Origin: Jacaranda mimosifolia | Taxonomy: Eukaryota > Streptophyta > Magnoliopsida > Lamiales > Bignoniaceae | DNA length: 64,000 nucleotides | Direction of reading: 5' to 3' | NCBI GenBank assembly: GCA_018894105.1 | Contig: CM032127.1 | Coordinates: 28,016,369-28,080,368 of the forward strand | Shown: positions 11,400-23,699 of the stretch, in pieces | Layout: every line of letters begins with the position of its first letter | How positions within the stretch are numbered: position 1 is the stretch's first letter | Made by a program: the position numbers and the translations under genes | Notes under the pieces: model-generated | The model's input: the letters and a program-made list of their open reading frames with translations, nothing else | What the model was told of the DNA's origin: nothing | Databases searched by the model: none

Positions 11400-11905
11400 T
11401 AGTAAAACCTTAAGATCGCCAACCCATATATAAGACTCATAAGGGGGAATCACAAAGAGAACATCTCCATGATAGGACCCTCAAAGAGGCTCACAAATAA
11501 AGTATTCCAATAGAAAGAACCTAAGGGACTTGAAAACAAAAAAGCACCTACGTCGAAGACCCCAAGGGGCGCACAAAGCGACACAACTTAATAGAAGACC
11601 TCAAAAGTCTCCTAGATAAACACCTCTGTAAGAGACCCTAAGGGGCTCCCAAAACAACTTAGCTCTATAAGATAACTTTAGAGATCTATGGAGTGTAAGC
11701 AATTTTAAGAGATCTTTAGAGCGTAAAGCTTTGCGAAAGAATTCAAGGCAATTGCAAAGCATAAAGCTCTATGAAAGATTCTAATTAACTCAAGAAGCAT
11801 AAAGCTCTACCCAAGATCTCGAGTAATCCTTGTAGTGCAAAGCTCCACCAAATTCTGAAGTATTTGTAGAGCGCAACACTTTGTTGGAGACCCTGAGTAG
11901 CCCCC
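11400..11905 (+). repeat. Two adjacent repeat types: CCNNAAGGGG units, then AAAGCTC units
   Basis: From 11,400 to 11,660 there are units with an AGACCCCAAGGGG-like core, resembling the 45-bp array. From about 11,690 to 11,905 a different unit of about 45-60 bp takes over, with core AGNGCATAAAGCTC(C/T)A followed by an AAGATTCT-like spacer. Both types reappear together at 12,235-12,760, so this is a higher-order duplicated block. Confidence 0.65.
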
Positions 11906-12234
11906 AAGCAACTCAAATAGCTACGCTCAAGGAGCCAAGAATTGGGCGGCTTATCCTAGGATTGACTTCTAATTGGGAAGCCTCCAAGCCTCAACCACCT
12001 ATTGAGTGGCCTCTAATCCCGCTCGCCTTGAGACGAGATATATTAACCTCCGAGTTAGCGACATTGGATGACGATCTCCCATCTACTTTCGCTTCTTTAT
12101 ACTTACTTCAGTGTGTTGTCTGCACTAGACTTGCTCTCTTGTCTCATTAAAGAAACCTCAAGGCAAAAACTACTTGGTTAATGAGCATTAAAGAAATAGA
12201 AGGAAATAGTGAGGACAGGTAAAATCCAAAAAAA
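11906..12234. other. Spacer between repeat blocks, unrecognised open frame
   Basis: An open frame of 89 codons on + (11,881-12,150) crosses this less repetitive piece, which is GC-richer than its surroundings. I do not recognise the translation (it contains RLILGLTSNWEASKPQPP), and there is no sign of a start context or conserved domain. Confidence 0.25.
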
Positions 12235-12760
12235 TTCTAAGTCATTCATGGAGTGCATAGCTCTGCTAGGGATCTAAAGTGATCCTTAGAGTGCAAAGCT
12301 CCACAATTTTTTTTTAAGTTATTCACAAAGAGCATAGCTCGACTAGCAATTCTAGGGGATATCCAAAGTGTAAAGCTCCATGAAAAAACTCCAAGATTTT
12401 TGTGGAGTGTGAAACTCCATCAAAGGTCAAAGATAATTTTTGGAGCCTAGAGTTGGATTAAAAAATTCTAGGCCATTTATAAAGCACAATACTTCAATAG
12501 GAGCTTTAGGTGAGTAACAAAACTCTTTGGTGATAATACCCTCACCTCACTATGCAATAAGCTCTAGGCACATGAAATAACATATTAGCAATAGGACCCT
12601 CCAAAAATGCTCGCAAATTGATGTCTTCATGATAAGGACCTTAAGAAGGAACATGAAAATATATCTCAATAAGAGATCCCGAAGGGCTCTCAAAGCAACG
12701 CAACTTAGTGAAGGACCTTAAGAGGTCTCATGAGAAAATCATCTCATCAAAAGAATACAA
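12235..12760 (+). repeat. Second copy of the AAAGCTC and AAGGGG repeat block
   Basis: Units of about 45-60 bp with cores such as GAGTGCAAAGCTCCAC and AAGTGTAAAGCTCCATG run from 12,255 to 12,500. AGACC/AAGGNCT-type units follow to 12,760, including a stretch (CAACGCAACTTAGTGAAGG) that matches CGACACAACTTAATAGAAG in the first block. Confidence 0.65.
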
Positions 12761-13342
12761 AAATCACAAACCATCAGACCCTACATATGAAAAAGTAGGA
12801 TGTCCAGCTTAACAGAAGATAGAATAAGAATACAAAAAATTACCTAACCATCTATGGCAAAAATGTGAAGTCTAACATTTGAGCAAATATACTAAAGCAG
12901 CATCAAGCCTACACTTAACCATCTAAAATAACCAACATGGGTCCCAATGTAGCTCCCAAATATAGGAAATGCTTAGATATTGACAAAGATACAACCCCTA
13001 TGGACCTATGCAACTCTAACACCGATACTACCACCCAAAGTGGTAGGTGCCATGGTGTTAGAGCTGCTCGAACGACCACCAACTAAAAAGGAATGGCCCC
13101 ATGGTAGTTCCCAACAAAAGATGGGACCACATCTAAGTTTATTGCCTCCACCGACTTAAATGATTCTTTCATTGACCCCATCGTTGTATGGATCGACTAC
13201 ATGACTATTCTTATTACCTCATAATATTCCCTCTCAAGTGGGATAACTCTTGCAAATGACAAATCCCCTAAAATGACTCCTTCCCAAATATTGGTCAATT
13301 TGAGAAAAACCTCAAAGACTTGTGCGGAAAATTGTCAATAGT
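12761..13342. other. Non-coding 3' region of Tat fragment C
   Basis: No coding signal is convincing. It lies between the repeat blocks and the LTR, where the untranslated region and the 5' end of the antisense gene would be expected. No clear polypurine tract was found next to the LTR. Confidence 0.3.
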
Positions 13343-13892
13343 GTCAAGACTCATGAAGAGCGCATGTCGTTAACGAAATGCCATGTGTCGAAGGCAACAA
13401 GCAAAAGAGGCTTACAAGTCTCTTAATTATTCAATTATTAATTTACTTAAATTATCCCAAATTAAATTGAAGGTAAACTAATATAAAATAATGAAATTAA
13501 TTATTAAGAGAAGGCAAAATAAAATCAACCATTAAGGTATACTTTCAATATGAAAATTTAAATTTCTAAATTGAAGCAAGGGCTTGATGATATGGAAAAA
13601 TAAGCTAAGGGTTAAAAAGTAAGAAATAAATAAAAATCTTAAATAAATAAATAAATAATGGGTCAATGGGTCCATTAAATTAAGCTCGACAAGATGACAC
13701 TCAAATCTAAGTGGGTTGAAGGCCATTGAGGACTTAGTCAATATATTACCAACTTCTAAAGCCAAAAAAAAATCTAAGCAATTATTTGTAAATTCGAGCT
13801 TTGACTTTATGCAAGTGCATTCCATGAATAGAAACGCAACTCAACTTGTTGATTTTTGAAAAGGACCCAAACTTTATTTTTGTACAGTATCA
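13343..13892 (+). mobile_element. LTR of Tat fragment C
   Basis: The right part (13,640-13,892) aligns to 55,330-55,543 in front of the Tat gag of fragment D. Shared segments include ACACTCAAATCTAAGTGGG versus ACACTCAAACCCAAGTGGG, and GACTTTATGCAAGTGCATTC versus GACTTTATGCAAGCACATTC. Both copies stop at an ATCA end, which fits an LTR terminus. The left border near 13,343 (TGTCAAGACTC) is a guess. A 97-codon minus-strand frame inside (13,532-13,825) is a chance ORF. Confidence 0.6.
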
Positions 13893-13985
13893 TGTATAGT
13901 CAATAAACAGAAGTAAACAATATTTAATACTTTTTTTCTCGCCTTTCTTCCTTATTGTGTTATATCTTTCTACTATTTTATCTAA

Positions 13986-14024
<39 letters not shown>

Positions 14025-14954
14025 ATTTTATTCTTTCCATTCTTTTTTCAAGTGGTGCTTCGTTGTATAATATATTTAAGCAAACATATGTAAATAGTTT
14101 AGAAAATGTATTATTATATCAAAATTAATAAATATTTTAAATTTGATATAGATTAGAAATTTGTCATTTATATACATTTAATTTCAACATGGATAATTTT
14201 TATGTTAATAGGTTAAATTGAGTATGGAGTAACCGGTACTTTTTGGATATAGGATATATGGATGTATAATTTAGGGTATAGATCCTTCCTAAATTCATTG
14301 CACTATTTTTAATAAGTATAGATTTAGGTATGAGTTTGGACATAATTTTTTAGACTAGAGTAGAATAATATCCTACCCATTAATAGGGGAATTTCGGTGA
14401 TATTCAATGAATAACATAAAGAAGTTTGCTATATTGTCATTGAAGAAGAACAAACCTTTTGCCATCAGTACTATAAATCGCAAAGGATAAGAAAATTTCA
14501 ATTTCTAACATTTTCTAATTTGGCAGAAAGAGATTATGAAAGTAATTAAAAAGTAAAAATTTTGCATTCTCTACTTCCGATCTCCTAGCTACAAATTTGC
14601 TTTAATTATTAGAAAATATTTCTGTTGCAATAAATGATTTGCTAGTTGTTGTTAATTAATAGTTTGTGGTTATTTCTACTATTGAGCACAAAGACAAGTT
14701 ATTTATTTTATATATTTTTTTCTTTTGAGTAAACAGTAAATTCTTTATTGCACCTTAAGTTTAATCAACAGTGAATTGACAATTATTGTCAATCAATTTG
14801 CTACAACATAGAATTATAATTAAATTGGAAATCAAGACCTCATAATGCGCGACTTTCATTATTAAAAACAGGAATTAGGTAATATTTTATGTAATTAGAA
14901 TATACACACATGTAGGGTATTTTGGTAACCAATAGAAACAATATATATGGTGCG
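13893..14954. other. AT-rich spacer with a (TC)n microsatellite
   Basis: A (TC)n run spans 13,991-14,023. The rest is AT-rich with no open frame or recognisable element. It could be older unique DNA flanking the Tat fragment. Confidence 0.5.
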
Positions 14955-15734
14955 TAGGGGTGTAAACAGATAATAAACGGATTGGATACACTGTTTCATA
15001 TTCGTATCCATTTAACTTTTCGAATATTCAGATATGGATACTAATTTGACGGATATGTAAAAATGATATTCAAATTCGTATCCGTTAAATATCGATCGGA
15101 TTCGGATATATTCGTATTCAATTATAATTATTCAGATGTATTCATATTTTATTAAACTTATCTGTGTTCAAATTATTGTTTTATATTCATATTCGATTAT
15201 AATTATTTAGATATTCATTTACAAATATCCAAATAGGTGAATCTATGAACCTATAACAAATACATATTTTAATTAATAGAAGGAACTATATGATTTCATT
15301 AAAACCAAAGCAATCAAACAAATAGCATAATTTCTACTTAATATTTGACTTTATAATTAATTATTAGTATTTATAAATAATAATAATGATATTTACATAT
15401 ATTAAGTATAAAGTTAACCAACAATAATTATGTTGATTAACTTTATTCTTCAATTTTTTTTATATTACAATAATTTTTTAAATTTATTCTTTTTTCTTCC
15501 CAATTCTTCAATTATAAATATATATATATGGATTATGAGATTTTTATTAAAAAAATATAAATAATATATTATTTAATAAATGTATATTCAGATAGGATAT
15601 TAAACGGATCGGATACGCATTTACCATATATATATATATATAATATTCGCTTTAAATGGATGCGAATAAATTTTGTATAAACGAATACGAATGTAAAAAA
15701 TAAATAAATTTTTGAATATTTATTTATTGCACTA
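14955..15734. mobile_element. hAT-like non-autonomous element, degenerate
   Basis: The left end TAGGGGTGTAAACAGA is the same terminal motif as the well-bounded hAT MITE at 52,801. The right end TATTTATTGCACTA matches its inverse at 9 of 14 positions. Flanking 8-mers ATGGTGCG (14,947-14,954) and ACGGTGTG (15,735-15,742) agree at 6 of 8, consistent with a decayed 8-bp target duplication. Subterminal AAACGGAT and CGAATA-type motifs occur near both ends. An (AT)n run lies near 15,628-15,642. About 780 bp long, with no ORF. Confidence 0.55.
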
Positions 15735-17749
15735 ACGGTGTGTATATTATATATGTTAAAGCTTGCTCTTTAAAAAATGGTAGAAATTTTTGTTATATAA
15801 TTTGATCTCAATGGGTGCATAGACAGCTAGCTATTTTTTGTTGTTTACAGTTACAACTTTTTCACCGTCATTTTTGGGGCTCAAGAAACAAGAGTTTTGG
15901 GTATAAGTAAATTAACATGTTTCACACACACACACACACACACACACATGGGTGTGTTTGTCATGTGTACTTTTCGCCAACAGAGAAAATTGTCAAAGAT
16001 AGTGACTAATCTTTTTGGCGTTGGTACAATTGCGTCTTTCATTGTTAATCAATTATTGGGTTGATTTATTTAGTTAGTTGCAAACTTGAATTTTATTATA
16101 AGTTTCACATTCACATTATGCATATAACTATTTATTGGCGCCATCACGTGATTTATATGAAAACCACATTTGAGGAAAAGTCAAAATTGACTAAATTAGT
16201 TGCAAATCACTAATTAAATTGCCACAGACATCTAACATCTTGAGAATGCCTTTATGGTGTCATTAATAGGTCTATGGTCGGGGTTGCCTTAAAATTCTAT
16301 AATTATAAGATATTAGTTTTAAATAGGACTAGAAATGCGGCTATTTAATTACCTATATATATATATATATATATATATTTTGTGGTTTATTATGAGCTTC
16401 ATAGCATGATTATTCATTTAATTAATTATCGATATTATAATAAAATAATATACTTGATCACTACCATATTTATACTATATAAAATGAAAAGTCCTTTTTT
16501 ATTCATAATAGTGATTTTTATGCTATTATATTAAATTTTAATTTATAAAAATAATCTTATAAGTGGTCTGTAATTTTTCCCACCATTGCATTTAAATTTT
16601 AGTATCTACAATTTTTTTCTCCTCATTATGCTTCCAAAATAATCAAGAACTGTTTTATTCATATAGGGACGAGCTTAATTTTCATGACGACTAGTGTTTA
16701 AAAAGAAAAATAGAAAAGGAGTTTATTAAAGTGGGATTCGTGGAGGCCCTTCTTTGGCTTAATTAGGAAAGTTCATATTGATTAAGTTGATGATTTAGTA
16801 TATCACCAAATGCATATGTATATATATACTTCCAACCCACATTTCTTCCATTATTAATTTATTACATATAAATTGTCTGAATGAGTTTATCTTAATAAAT
16901 TAATCCGCATTACGAGGGAGGAATAGTTGACATTGATGCACGTTATATTATATGTGGCCAAATTAAATACGATTAACTAATCCGATCAATGTTTTAATTG
17001 ATGATGTCGGAAGAATTCCATTTTCCCCACACAAACCAATATATATATATATATATATATTGTCAGCTTCTGATCTGTTCCATGTTGATCGCCGCAACAA
17101 ATTACTTTCTTGCTATTTTTTCACTAAAATCCAAATATAAACACAATTGAGTTATTATTTAATTTACTGCAAAACTTCTGTGCGTAACGTTGCTTCCAAT
17201 GCTGCGGGGAACCTATGAAATTTCAACTCAAGAAAATATATAGAGTTGGAAGTAGTAAAATTAAACATAGCCCCCCGCCCCTCAACCCCCACCCCAAGTT
17301 TTATATTTGTGATGTCTTTGCCCCTACAACGAAAGATAGAGGGAAAATAAAAACCAGGAAAAAAATAATAATAATCCATCTTCCAATATATTATTGACAA
17401 TGATTGCTTTATATATTATATTTTATTTAAAAGATATTGTAATTATTTACTGGTGAAAATAAAAACAATAGTTCGCGATAATTATTGCTATTGATATGTT
17501 ATTGCACTCCTTTCCTTTTCATTTTAACTATTTTTTTTAACATTGTAAAAAAAAAATAATAATAATAATAGTAGGAAAGTAAAATACATTTCGTTTTTAG
17601 AGTCATAAATGTTGTATATTTTATTTATAAAATCATAAAGAAAAAAAATTATTTGAAATTTTTGAACATATGGATTTAGGTTCTTATTAGATTAGTTCCT
17701 CCAGTGGCAGTCACAGTGGAAGATTTTCACTGAAGTTTATACTAAATGC
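15735..17749. other. AT-rich spacer with microsatellites, no gene
   Basis: It holds (CA)n at 15,923-15,948, (AT)n at 16,354-16,378 and at about 17,040-17,060, and (AAT)n at about 17,555-17,570. Short open frames at 17,164-17,400 on both strands overlap a GC-richer patch but show no recognisable domain or start context. This looks like low-copy intergenic DNA. Confidence 0.5.
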
Positions 17750-19505
17750 TCTTCACACTCTGCAATCAAATGGCATACCGATTAATTACCCTGTCGTCAT
17801 CCTCAAAAACTTCATTTTTGCTTGTTTGAGAGTAGTAAAAATCAGGTTAAGCACTCATCTAAAGCACACAACACTTAAGTGTAATCATTGCACAGATTTA
17901 TAAAACACTTTCAACCTCTTATATTATTCCCACAATAATTAGTATAAGAAAAAACTTAAGGCCTACACAATGCACACAACCTATATAATTGATTAGGTCT
18001 TTGGTAGATACATAAAACAAAGAAAACAAGTGCAAATATATCCTCAACTGCTAAGAAAAATGGGAAAACCTTATACCACCATATGGTAGGCCTTCTTATA
18101 TAGCAGTGAGAATGCAAATGAGCCGAATCAAGTCGAGTTTTTACTATCTTTTTGGGGCTTAAACTCAAGCTTGAATAAAATGAACTAAGCTCGAGCTTGA
18201 CAAGCTCAGGAAATTGGGGCTCAAGTTCGGCTTGAGCTCTTGTTTGGGCTTGGCTCAATTTGTTAAGCTCGACCTTGTAATTAAGTTGTAGGCTTGAGTT
18301 CGAGCTCAAACTAGAGCCCAAAAAATGAAATTATTTTAGAATATATAATAAATTAATGTATTATTATAATCTTTATATGTTAAAAATATTTTTTTTTTTA
18401 AAATTCAGGCTCATTAACCTACAAAAAAGAATTATTTGGCTCAAGCTCAATCTTCGAACTCGAGCTCGAATATTTTTCGAGCCAACTCGTAAAGCTCACG
18501 AGCTAATTCCATTCGTTTGCATCCCTATACAGCAACATCCTCAATATACTATGTCGGAAGACATTTTGCTTAGGCCAAGACAACCACAATTGTTTCCATA
18601 TACATGCATATGCATAGATATTTGTCATAGGTCACTTGTCTAGCATGCTGTCGAGATGTCTGCATCTCAACTAACTATCGTGTTACTATTGCTCGCACCA
18701 CATGTCTAATGTGCAAACCATGTCTTACTATAAATTCCATATATATGCCAATCTTATGTTCCTATGCGTATTGATTGTCTTTGTCATTAGTTGACTTTGT
18801 CTCACCCAAGTGTGGACGTTAGCTTGGCACTCTACGCATAACACCTAGCCATAATCTAAGAAACTCATATGATGCCCAACTCATCATGTCTAAACTCAAC
18901 AACAACCTAAAGATAGCCAACATAATGCCCAAATAGTGCTCATCGATGCCCAATGCATACAACATGGTCACCATTGCATCTACCTAAAAAGACATGGGTT
19001 GCCCACCCAATCGAGTTAGGCTAGATTCTCATTGACCTAAAATAACCTTCAACCTAACTATTTTGCATTTGCTTGGACCTTCTTGAGTCATGGCTGGCAA
19101 ACAAGAGTCACCCCAAGGGTCGCTAGAGGGGTTGGGTCTCCAACAACCTTCCATCTTATAAGTAATTTAAAAAATAAAAGCCTTGCGACAATAGTGAATG
19201 ACGAAAGTTTGAGGAACGCATCTCCCCTTATGTTAATATTTAGACTTCAAGTCCGCTTATTTTTTGCACTAATGTGATCCCCAGACATAATTTCAATCTT
19301 CAAGTCTTATATCAAATTGAGTTCCAAATAACTCGATGTGTGCCCACGGTTGGTACCTATTTAACTACTTGATGACCTATTATTCAATGTGCCATGCGAC
19401 TTAATGGGTCGTCAACCAATGCTTCTCCAACACACAACATTGATCTTTTATTTGTCACATTAGTTTGATTTCGTTGTGCCATGTGCACCCAAGAAACCTA
19501 TGATA
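17750..19505 (-). repeat. Left long repeat, probable 3' LTR of the chromovirus-like element
   Basis: It aligns with the right copy from GGCATACCGATTAATTACC down to ACCCAAGAAACCTATGATAG (right copy ACCAAGAAATCCTTGCCATGAC, whose reverse complement begins with the usual TG). A hAT MITE at 18,107-18,527 interrupts this copy and explains much of its extra length. No gene is present. Confidence 0.55.
18107..18527. mobile_element. hAT MITE rich in GAGCTC-type motifs
   Basis: The terminal inverted repeats are imperfect: left TGAGAATGCAAATGAGCC; right end reading inward TAGGGATGCAAACGAATGG. Flanking 8-mers TATAGCAG (18,099-18,106) and TACAGCAA (18,528-18,535) match at 6 of 8. The interior is full of AGCTCGAGCTTG-type words, making it largely self-complementary, as in the related copy at 52,801-53,245. 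It sits inside the chromovirus-like LTR. Confidence 0.65.
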
Positions 19506-20089
19506 GACTAAGATTGCCAAAATTATGTTGCACCATGTCAATACTTGTCGCTTGCTAGAAGATAGGAGATAGAGATCCTTTAACCGCCCAATACTCATCA
19601 ACTTTACTCTCAAACTCCTGCAAGTTTACATCATGCTCCTAAGTAGCATCAAGATTGATCTCTCTTTTCCAGTGGATAAGTATTTTACTCTTTGGTTTTC
19701 TTACTATGATCTCGGCCAAATAAGCATTAGGTGTAACATTAAAATTCCATACTTCGAAGATCTATCAAAAATAGAAACGAAACCAATTTATCTTAAAAAA
19801 AGTCATAATATAATGTCTATGAAGATTGGAATATAAGATAAGTCTTTATATAGGCCTCTACATCTTCCTCTATCTTTGGACAGCTATACGGGTAGGATAG
19901 AAGAGCAATCATTTTCTTAGTACCTAGATGCTAGCTCACTATGAGTCATGGATTCCCTTTAGCATTTATCTTCTCAAAAGGCCACCTAGCATGTAAACCC
20001 TGCCATCTTTGGCATATAGTAACCTAATATATATTTAATTAATATTTTCAAACTTTATCAGTTTTGGAACACCTCTAGGATCTATTCCA
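19506..20089. other. Degraded 3' internal region of the chromovirus-like element
   Basis: Integrase should lie here on the minus strand, but no integrase motif could be read, and only about 0.6 kb separates RNase H from the LTR-like repeat. A deletion is likely. Confidence 0.35.
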
Positions 20090-20690
20090 AGAGGTTTGAC
20101 TCAAGGGCAACAAAGCTTTCGTCTTCTAACTCAAGGTATTTGCTTGTGCTTGTTGGGTTGGTGTATATGTTAAAAGTCAAATTTCCCTAGGAATTCCTGT
20201 CAATGAGCCTGCTCAGCTATCATTTTCTTCTCTATCTGGAAGTATGTATTGGCCACAGTATTAGACACAATATTGAAATTAATCACCAAAGTAATAGTAT
20301 CTCCATACATCAATGCAATGTATAATCACTATCATATTTTTTCATGTATATCATGCAGCAGCTCAGCATCTTTCAGCTTACGACTTTAAGGTGCTTGAAT
20401 GTTTGTTCTTTACTAATACTCTACTAATCTCTAATTGGAAGCATCTACATTCACTTCAAATAACTTGTCAAACTCTTAGAGTTTTACTACTAGCTTGGAA
20501 ATAATAGCTTGTTTCAATAATATAAAAGTACTTTTACATGCCACAATCTATTTCTGTTTTTGGTCTTTCTTTAGTAAATCTCTTGAAGTACTCAAAATCA
20601 TTAAGCAGTCTTTGATAAACCATCGATGGTAATTGGTCAATATAAAAAACAATCTTATTATGATCATCTTAGATAGGACAGGCCATCCAC
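20090..20690 (-). pseudogene. Chromovirus-like RNase H relic
   Basis: The minus strand, with frameshifts, keeps FFILTNYHRWFIKDCLMI (end of the RT connection, the FLGLANYYRRFIK motif), RDLLKK, MIVIIHCIDVWRYYYFGD (the EMTAIVHCLRVWRHYLLG motif) and IHQPNKHKQIP (corresponding to the PGK.N.VADALSR segment). These appear in the correct order, so this is the RT-distal part and RNase H. Stops and frameshifts inactivate it. Confidence 0.75.
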
Positions 20691-21230
20691 AATTGCTTGT
20701 ATCTTCCTCGTCTGCATCTTACTTTTCTTGGCTTATGATGTGATCAAAGAATGTGATTTCTTTTCTGCAAACTCCCATTTCGCTTTCTTTATGTAGAGTT
20801 TGTACTCTCGTAATTTTTGAATATAAGTTTCAAATGCACAAATGGTTCTCAAGGGACTCAAATAAATTACGACATCATCCAAATAAATATAACAAATCAA
20901 TATAAAAAGTCATATAACGCATCATTCATTAAATTAATAAATATAACAGGGGCATCGGTTAAACTAATGATATTAGCAACAACTCATAGTAGCCATATTT
21001 TGTGACACACGCTATCTTACCCTCATCTCTGGTAACAATACAAACTTGCTAATATCTTGATCTCATATCAATTTTGGTATAAAACATGCCTTCAAAAACT
21101 TATCAAACCAATCAAGAACAATTGAAATTGTGCACCTTTTTATATGGTTATCTAATTCAATACTTTGTAATCCGTGCACATCCTCAACAAAACCATCTTG
21201 TTTCTTCTAGGAATAACATTGGGGAACCAT
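20691..21230 (-). pseudogene. Chromovirus-like reverse transcriptase relic
   Basis: The catalytic block reads YIYLDDVVIYLSPLR on the minus strand near 20,855-20,895, with the YLDD active site intact. ETYIQKLREYKLYIKKAKWE and FAEKKSHSLI follow, matching the LFVKLEKCEFA region. Upstream, a weak RSGYHQVRI-type block is seen near 21,010-21,060. Several stops are present. Confidence 0.8.
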
Positions 21231-21530
21231 AGGAAGCCTTGGATGGAAAAACCACTTTGGCCTCCAACAACTCGTCCACCTATGTTCGAAATTCCACCAA
21301 GTCCTTTGGGCTTATCCTATGAAGTAATTGTAATAGGCCTTACACCCATTGTAATTTAATTTTGTGATAAATAACTCATCTAGATGGCAGCTTTCTAAAA
21401 AGCTTCTCGAGGCATTACATCCTTAAACTCCTTTAGTAACTTAGGTAACAAATTTGGCATCTCTTGAAATATATAAAGTTTGACCTCAACCAACACAACG
21501 AGGTATGTCACTGCATTCTTTCATTCTACC

Positions 21531-21955
21531 TTCAATTATGTGGCTAGCAGTAACCCTAATTTTTGTCAACTAACCACTAGTCTTTGTAATGTACACACCT
21601 TTTATAAATAACGGGCAAATCTCATCTATTATCAATAGCCTATCCAAATACACCCCTTGACCATCACTAGGAACCCTTTCCCAAGGATGACATCAAAGAT
21701 GTCAACAACCATCAAATTACAATACCTATGCCATGAAACTATAGTTGAAGAGGTGTTGCAGGCATCTTTGATCACTTTACCTTTATAATTTACTACTTTA
21801 ATTTGCTAGAATATGGTTCGATTTCTAAACATCCATTTTGCAATGAAACTATGAATGGCATCAGAGTCTATCATAGACATCACCTCTCTACAAATTCACA
21901 TTTATCTTTATGCACATCAAACCTTTTCAAGTTAGGGGCCTTTACTAAAGTGTGC
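21531..21955 (-). pseudogene. Chromovirus-like aspartic protease relic
   Basis: On the minus strand MSMIDSDAIHSFIAKWM corresponds to the LIDSGATHSFIS protease signature, with DSD in place of DSG. Downstream lie MVVDIFDVILGKGFLVM (the FDVILGMDWL motif) and ICPLFIKGVY. The glycine loss in the active-site loop and later stops indicate an inactive domain. Confidence 0.7.
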
Positions 21956-22240
21956 TAAGCAACCGCAAGGATTCACATGAGAAGGACCACTATTGCCCTT
22001 TGCAACAAAGCATTCAACTTGCCAGGTTACAGTCAATCTCACATCTGGTGATCTCTGTTATTGGTCTGACATCCTTTCCTCATCTAACCCACAAAGGTTG
22101 CACTTCTTTCAACTTAGTGATAATCACCTCTTTAAAACTTGCCACATTTCACCATCTTGCCTATATTCTTTCTCTTTTTCTCAAAGTCTTTCTTTTTGCA
22201 TTCAAGATCGAGTCCATAATAACATAGAAATCCAGCAATA
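21956..22240 (-). pseudogene. Gag C-terminal part with zinc-knuckle remnant
   Basis: The minus strand just upstream of the protease keeps KLNALVAKGNSGPSHVNP, resembling the segment after the CCHC knuckle in chromovirus gag proteins (a C.ICDGPH...CP.K..LNAL pattern). The knuckle itself is frameshifted near 22,060-22,110. The N-terminal gag is probably further right, displaced by the copia insertion. Confidence 0.5.
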
Positions 22241-22574
22241 GGTTTGCAAGAGCAACAACAAATGTTGTTGCTAACAAACCCCTGCTGCTTTTCTCCTAAT
22301 TTTGATGTGGGCCTAAGCTTGCAATTCGGACATAAAGTTGAACTATTTATTCTCTCTGGACATCTTTCTTAAGTCAAGCATTAGTGAGTCAGAACATTTT
22401 ATGTAATTTTATATTGCATTTGTTTGTTTCAATTTGCAGGGACTCTCTCACAATTCCCAAAGTATTCTAGGGTAGGAATTGATCTTTCAACTACTTTATT
22501 GATTCTTATGACTTAATATTATCTTTATTCACACTGATATTATTTGAAAAATAGGCAAACCACCATAATTTCAC
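22241..22574. other. Chromovirus leader or gag remnant, junction with copia LTR
   Basis: No motif was read. Homology to the copia LTR begins near 22,553-22,575, so the truncation point of that LTR is here. Confidence 0.35.
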
Positions 22575-23684
22575 AATTGACTTTCATGTGTGACCTATTA
22601 GATTCTACTATTCATTGGACAGGGGCTCACAATTCTTGTGATATTTAGAATATCGAAATATTCATGTTGGTTTAAACTCTTTTAAACTAATGACTCAATT
22701 CAATTAATCTCCATTAATTGAAGAGTACTCAACTCTATGGTCAATGTCCAACCTCAAGCCTGTGGAGCCCAACTAATTGGTTGAAATGAATATACTTTTG
22801 GAGAACCATTGTAGTTTTATGCTTGCCATGCAAATACGGTCCTTTCATCTCCTATCTCCCGAAAGAGGCTTAGGGCAAGATATTTTCCGGCCCTCTTATA
22901 GCCTCGATAACTATGTTTCTATTCTCAATATTCGATTCCCCTTTATGACCTCAACTTTGAAAAACTTCTTTTCCAAATTGTCATACTACCTTCCGCAAAA
23001 ATTTCTTGGAATCGATCATTATAGAATACATAAGAGATGTACTCATCCTTCACAACAATGAGGAAATGGATCCCATCTTGGATTTCACAAATCTCCATGT
23101 TTATGTAGCTCATACCTAATCTCAACCCGAAAGACCCACGAAGTGTTTAAGGAAGAGCCAAAGCATGATGACCTAAACACAAGATTACCATGGATCCTTA
23201 GGTCAAAGGACTAATTATATACACTAGCGTAAGTTGGAGAATTTGCCATTATCGACTTGCTACTATGGCTATCTAGTGGATTCTTCGGGCGGGCCTTCGG
23301 TGAACGTGTTCTCTAACAATCACACATTAACATACACCTAATTCTAACATGGTTTGCTCATGAAATGGAACAATATCCAACCCTTGGGTTTATGTATCGT
23401 TAGTGCAAGTCTATCAGAATCTCAAATGCCATGTCTCATAAGATTCTATGATTTAGAATATTTTAAGATCACGACCATGTAAGACTTGTTTCATGATCAC
23501 CAACCAATGCGTGACTAAGTTTCATAGTCTTGTGTGATTTAAGGGCTTCAACCAAATGCCATTGAAGTAAAATAAGCAAAAGATGAAGATGGCCATTTGT
23601 AATGAATATCATTCAATCAAAATTGTATCACAAGTGAAATAGTTTACATGCCAATCTAATTAGTTGCGGGGCACTATTCCAACA
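22575..23684 (-). repeat. 3' LTR of copia A, truncated
   Basis: It aligns along its whole length to 32,862-33,974. On the minus strand it begins TGTTGGAATAGTGCCCC, directly after a polypurine tract. The counterpart of 31,713-32,861 is missing, so the distal (R/U5) part has been lost. Open frames inside (for example 22,777-23,061 and 22,943-23,125) are non-coding. Confidence 0.85.
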
Positions 23685-23698
23685 ATCTCCCACTTGTC
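23685..23698 (-). promoter_or_regulatory. Polypurine tract of copia A
   Basis: The minus strand reads GGACAAGTGGGAGAT immediately before TGTTGG of the 3' LTR, the usual second-strand primer site for copia elements. Confidence 0.8.
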
Positions 23699-23699
23699 C

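Larger units (their letters stand above)
10110..13892 (+). mobile_element. Tat-type Ty3/gypsy fragment C (3' end)
   Basis: The plus-strand order is tandem array, tail of an antisense ORF on the minus strand, further repeat arrays, then a terminal LTR ending near 13,892. The same modules occur in fragment D (55.2-59.5 kb), and in opposite orientation in fragment A. Gag and pol are not present. Confidence 0.6.
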
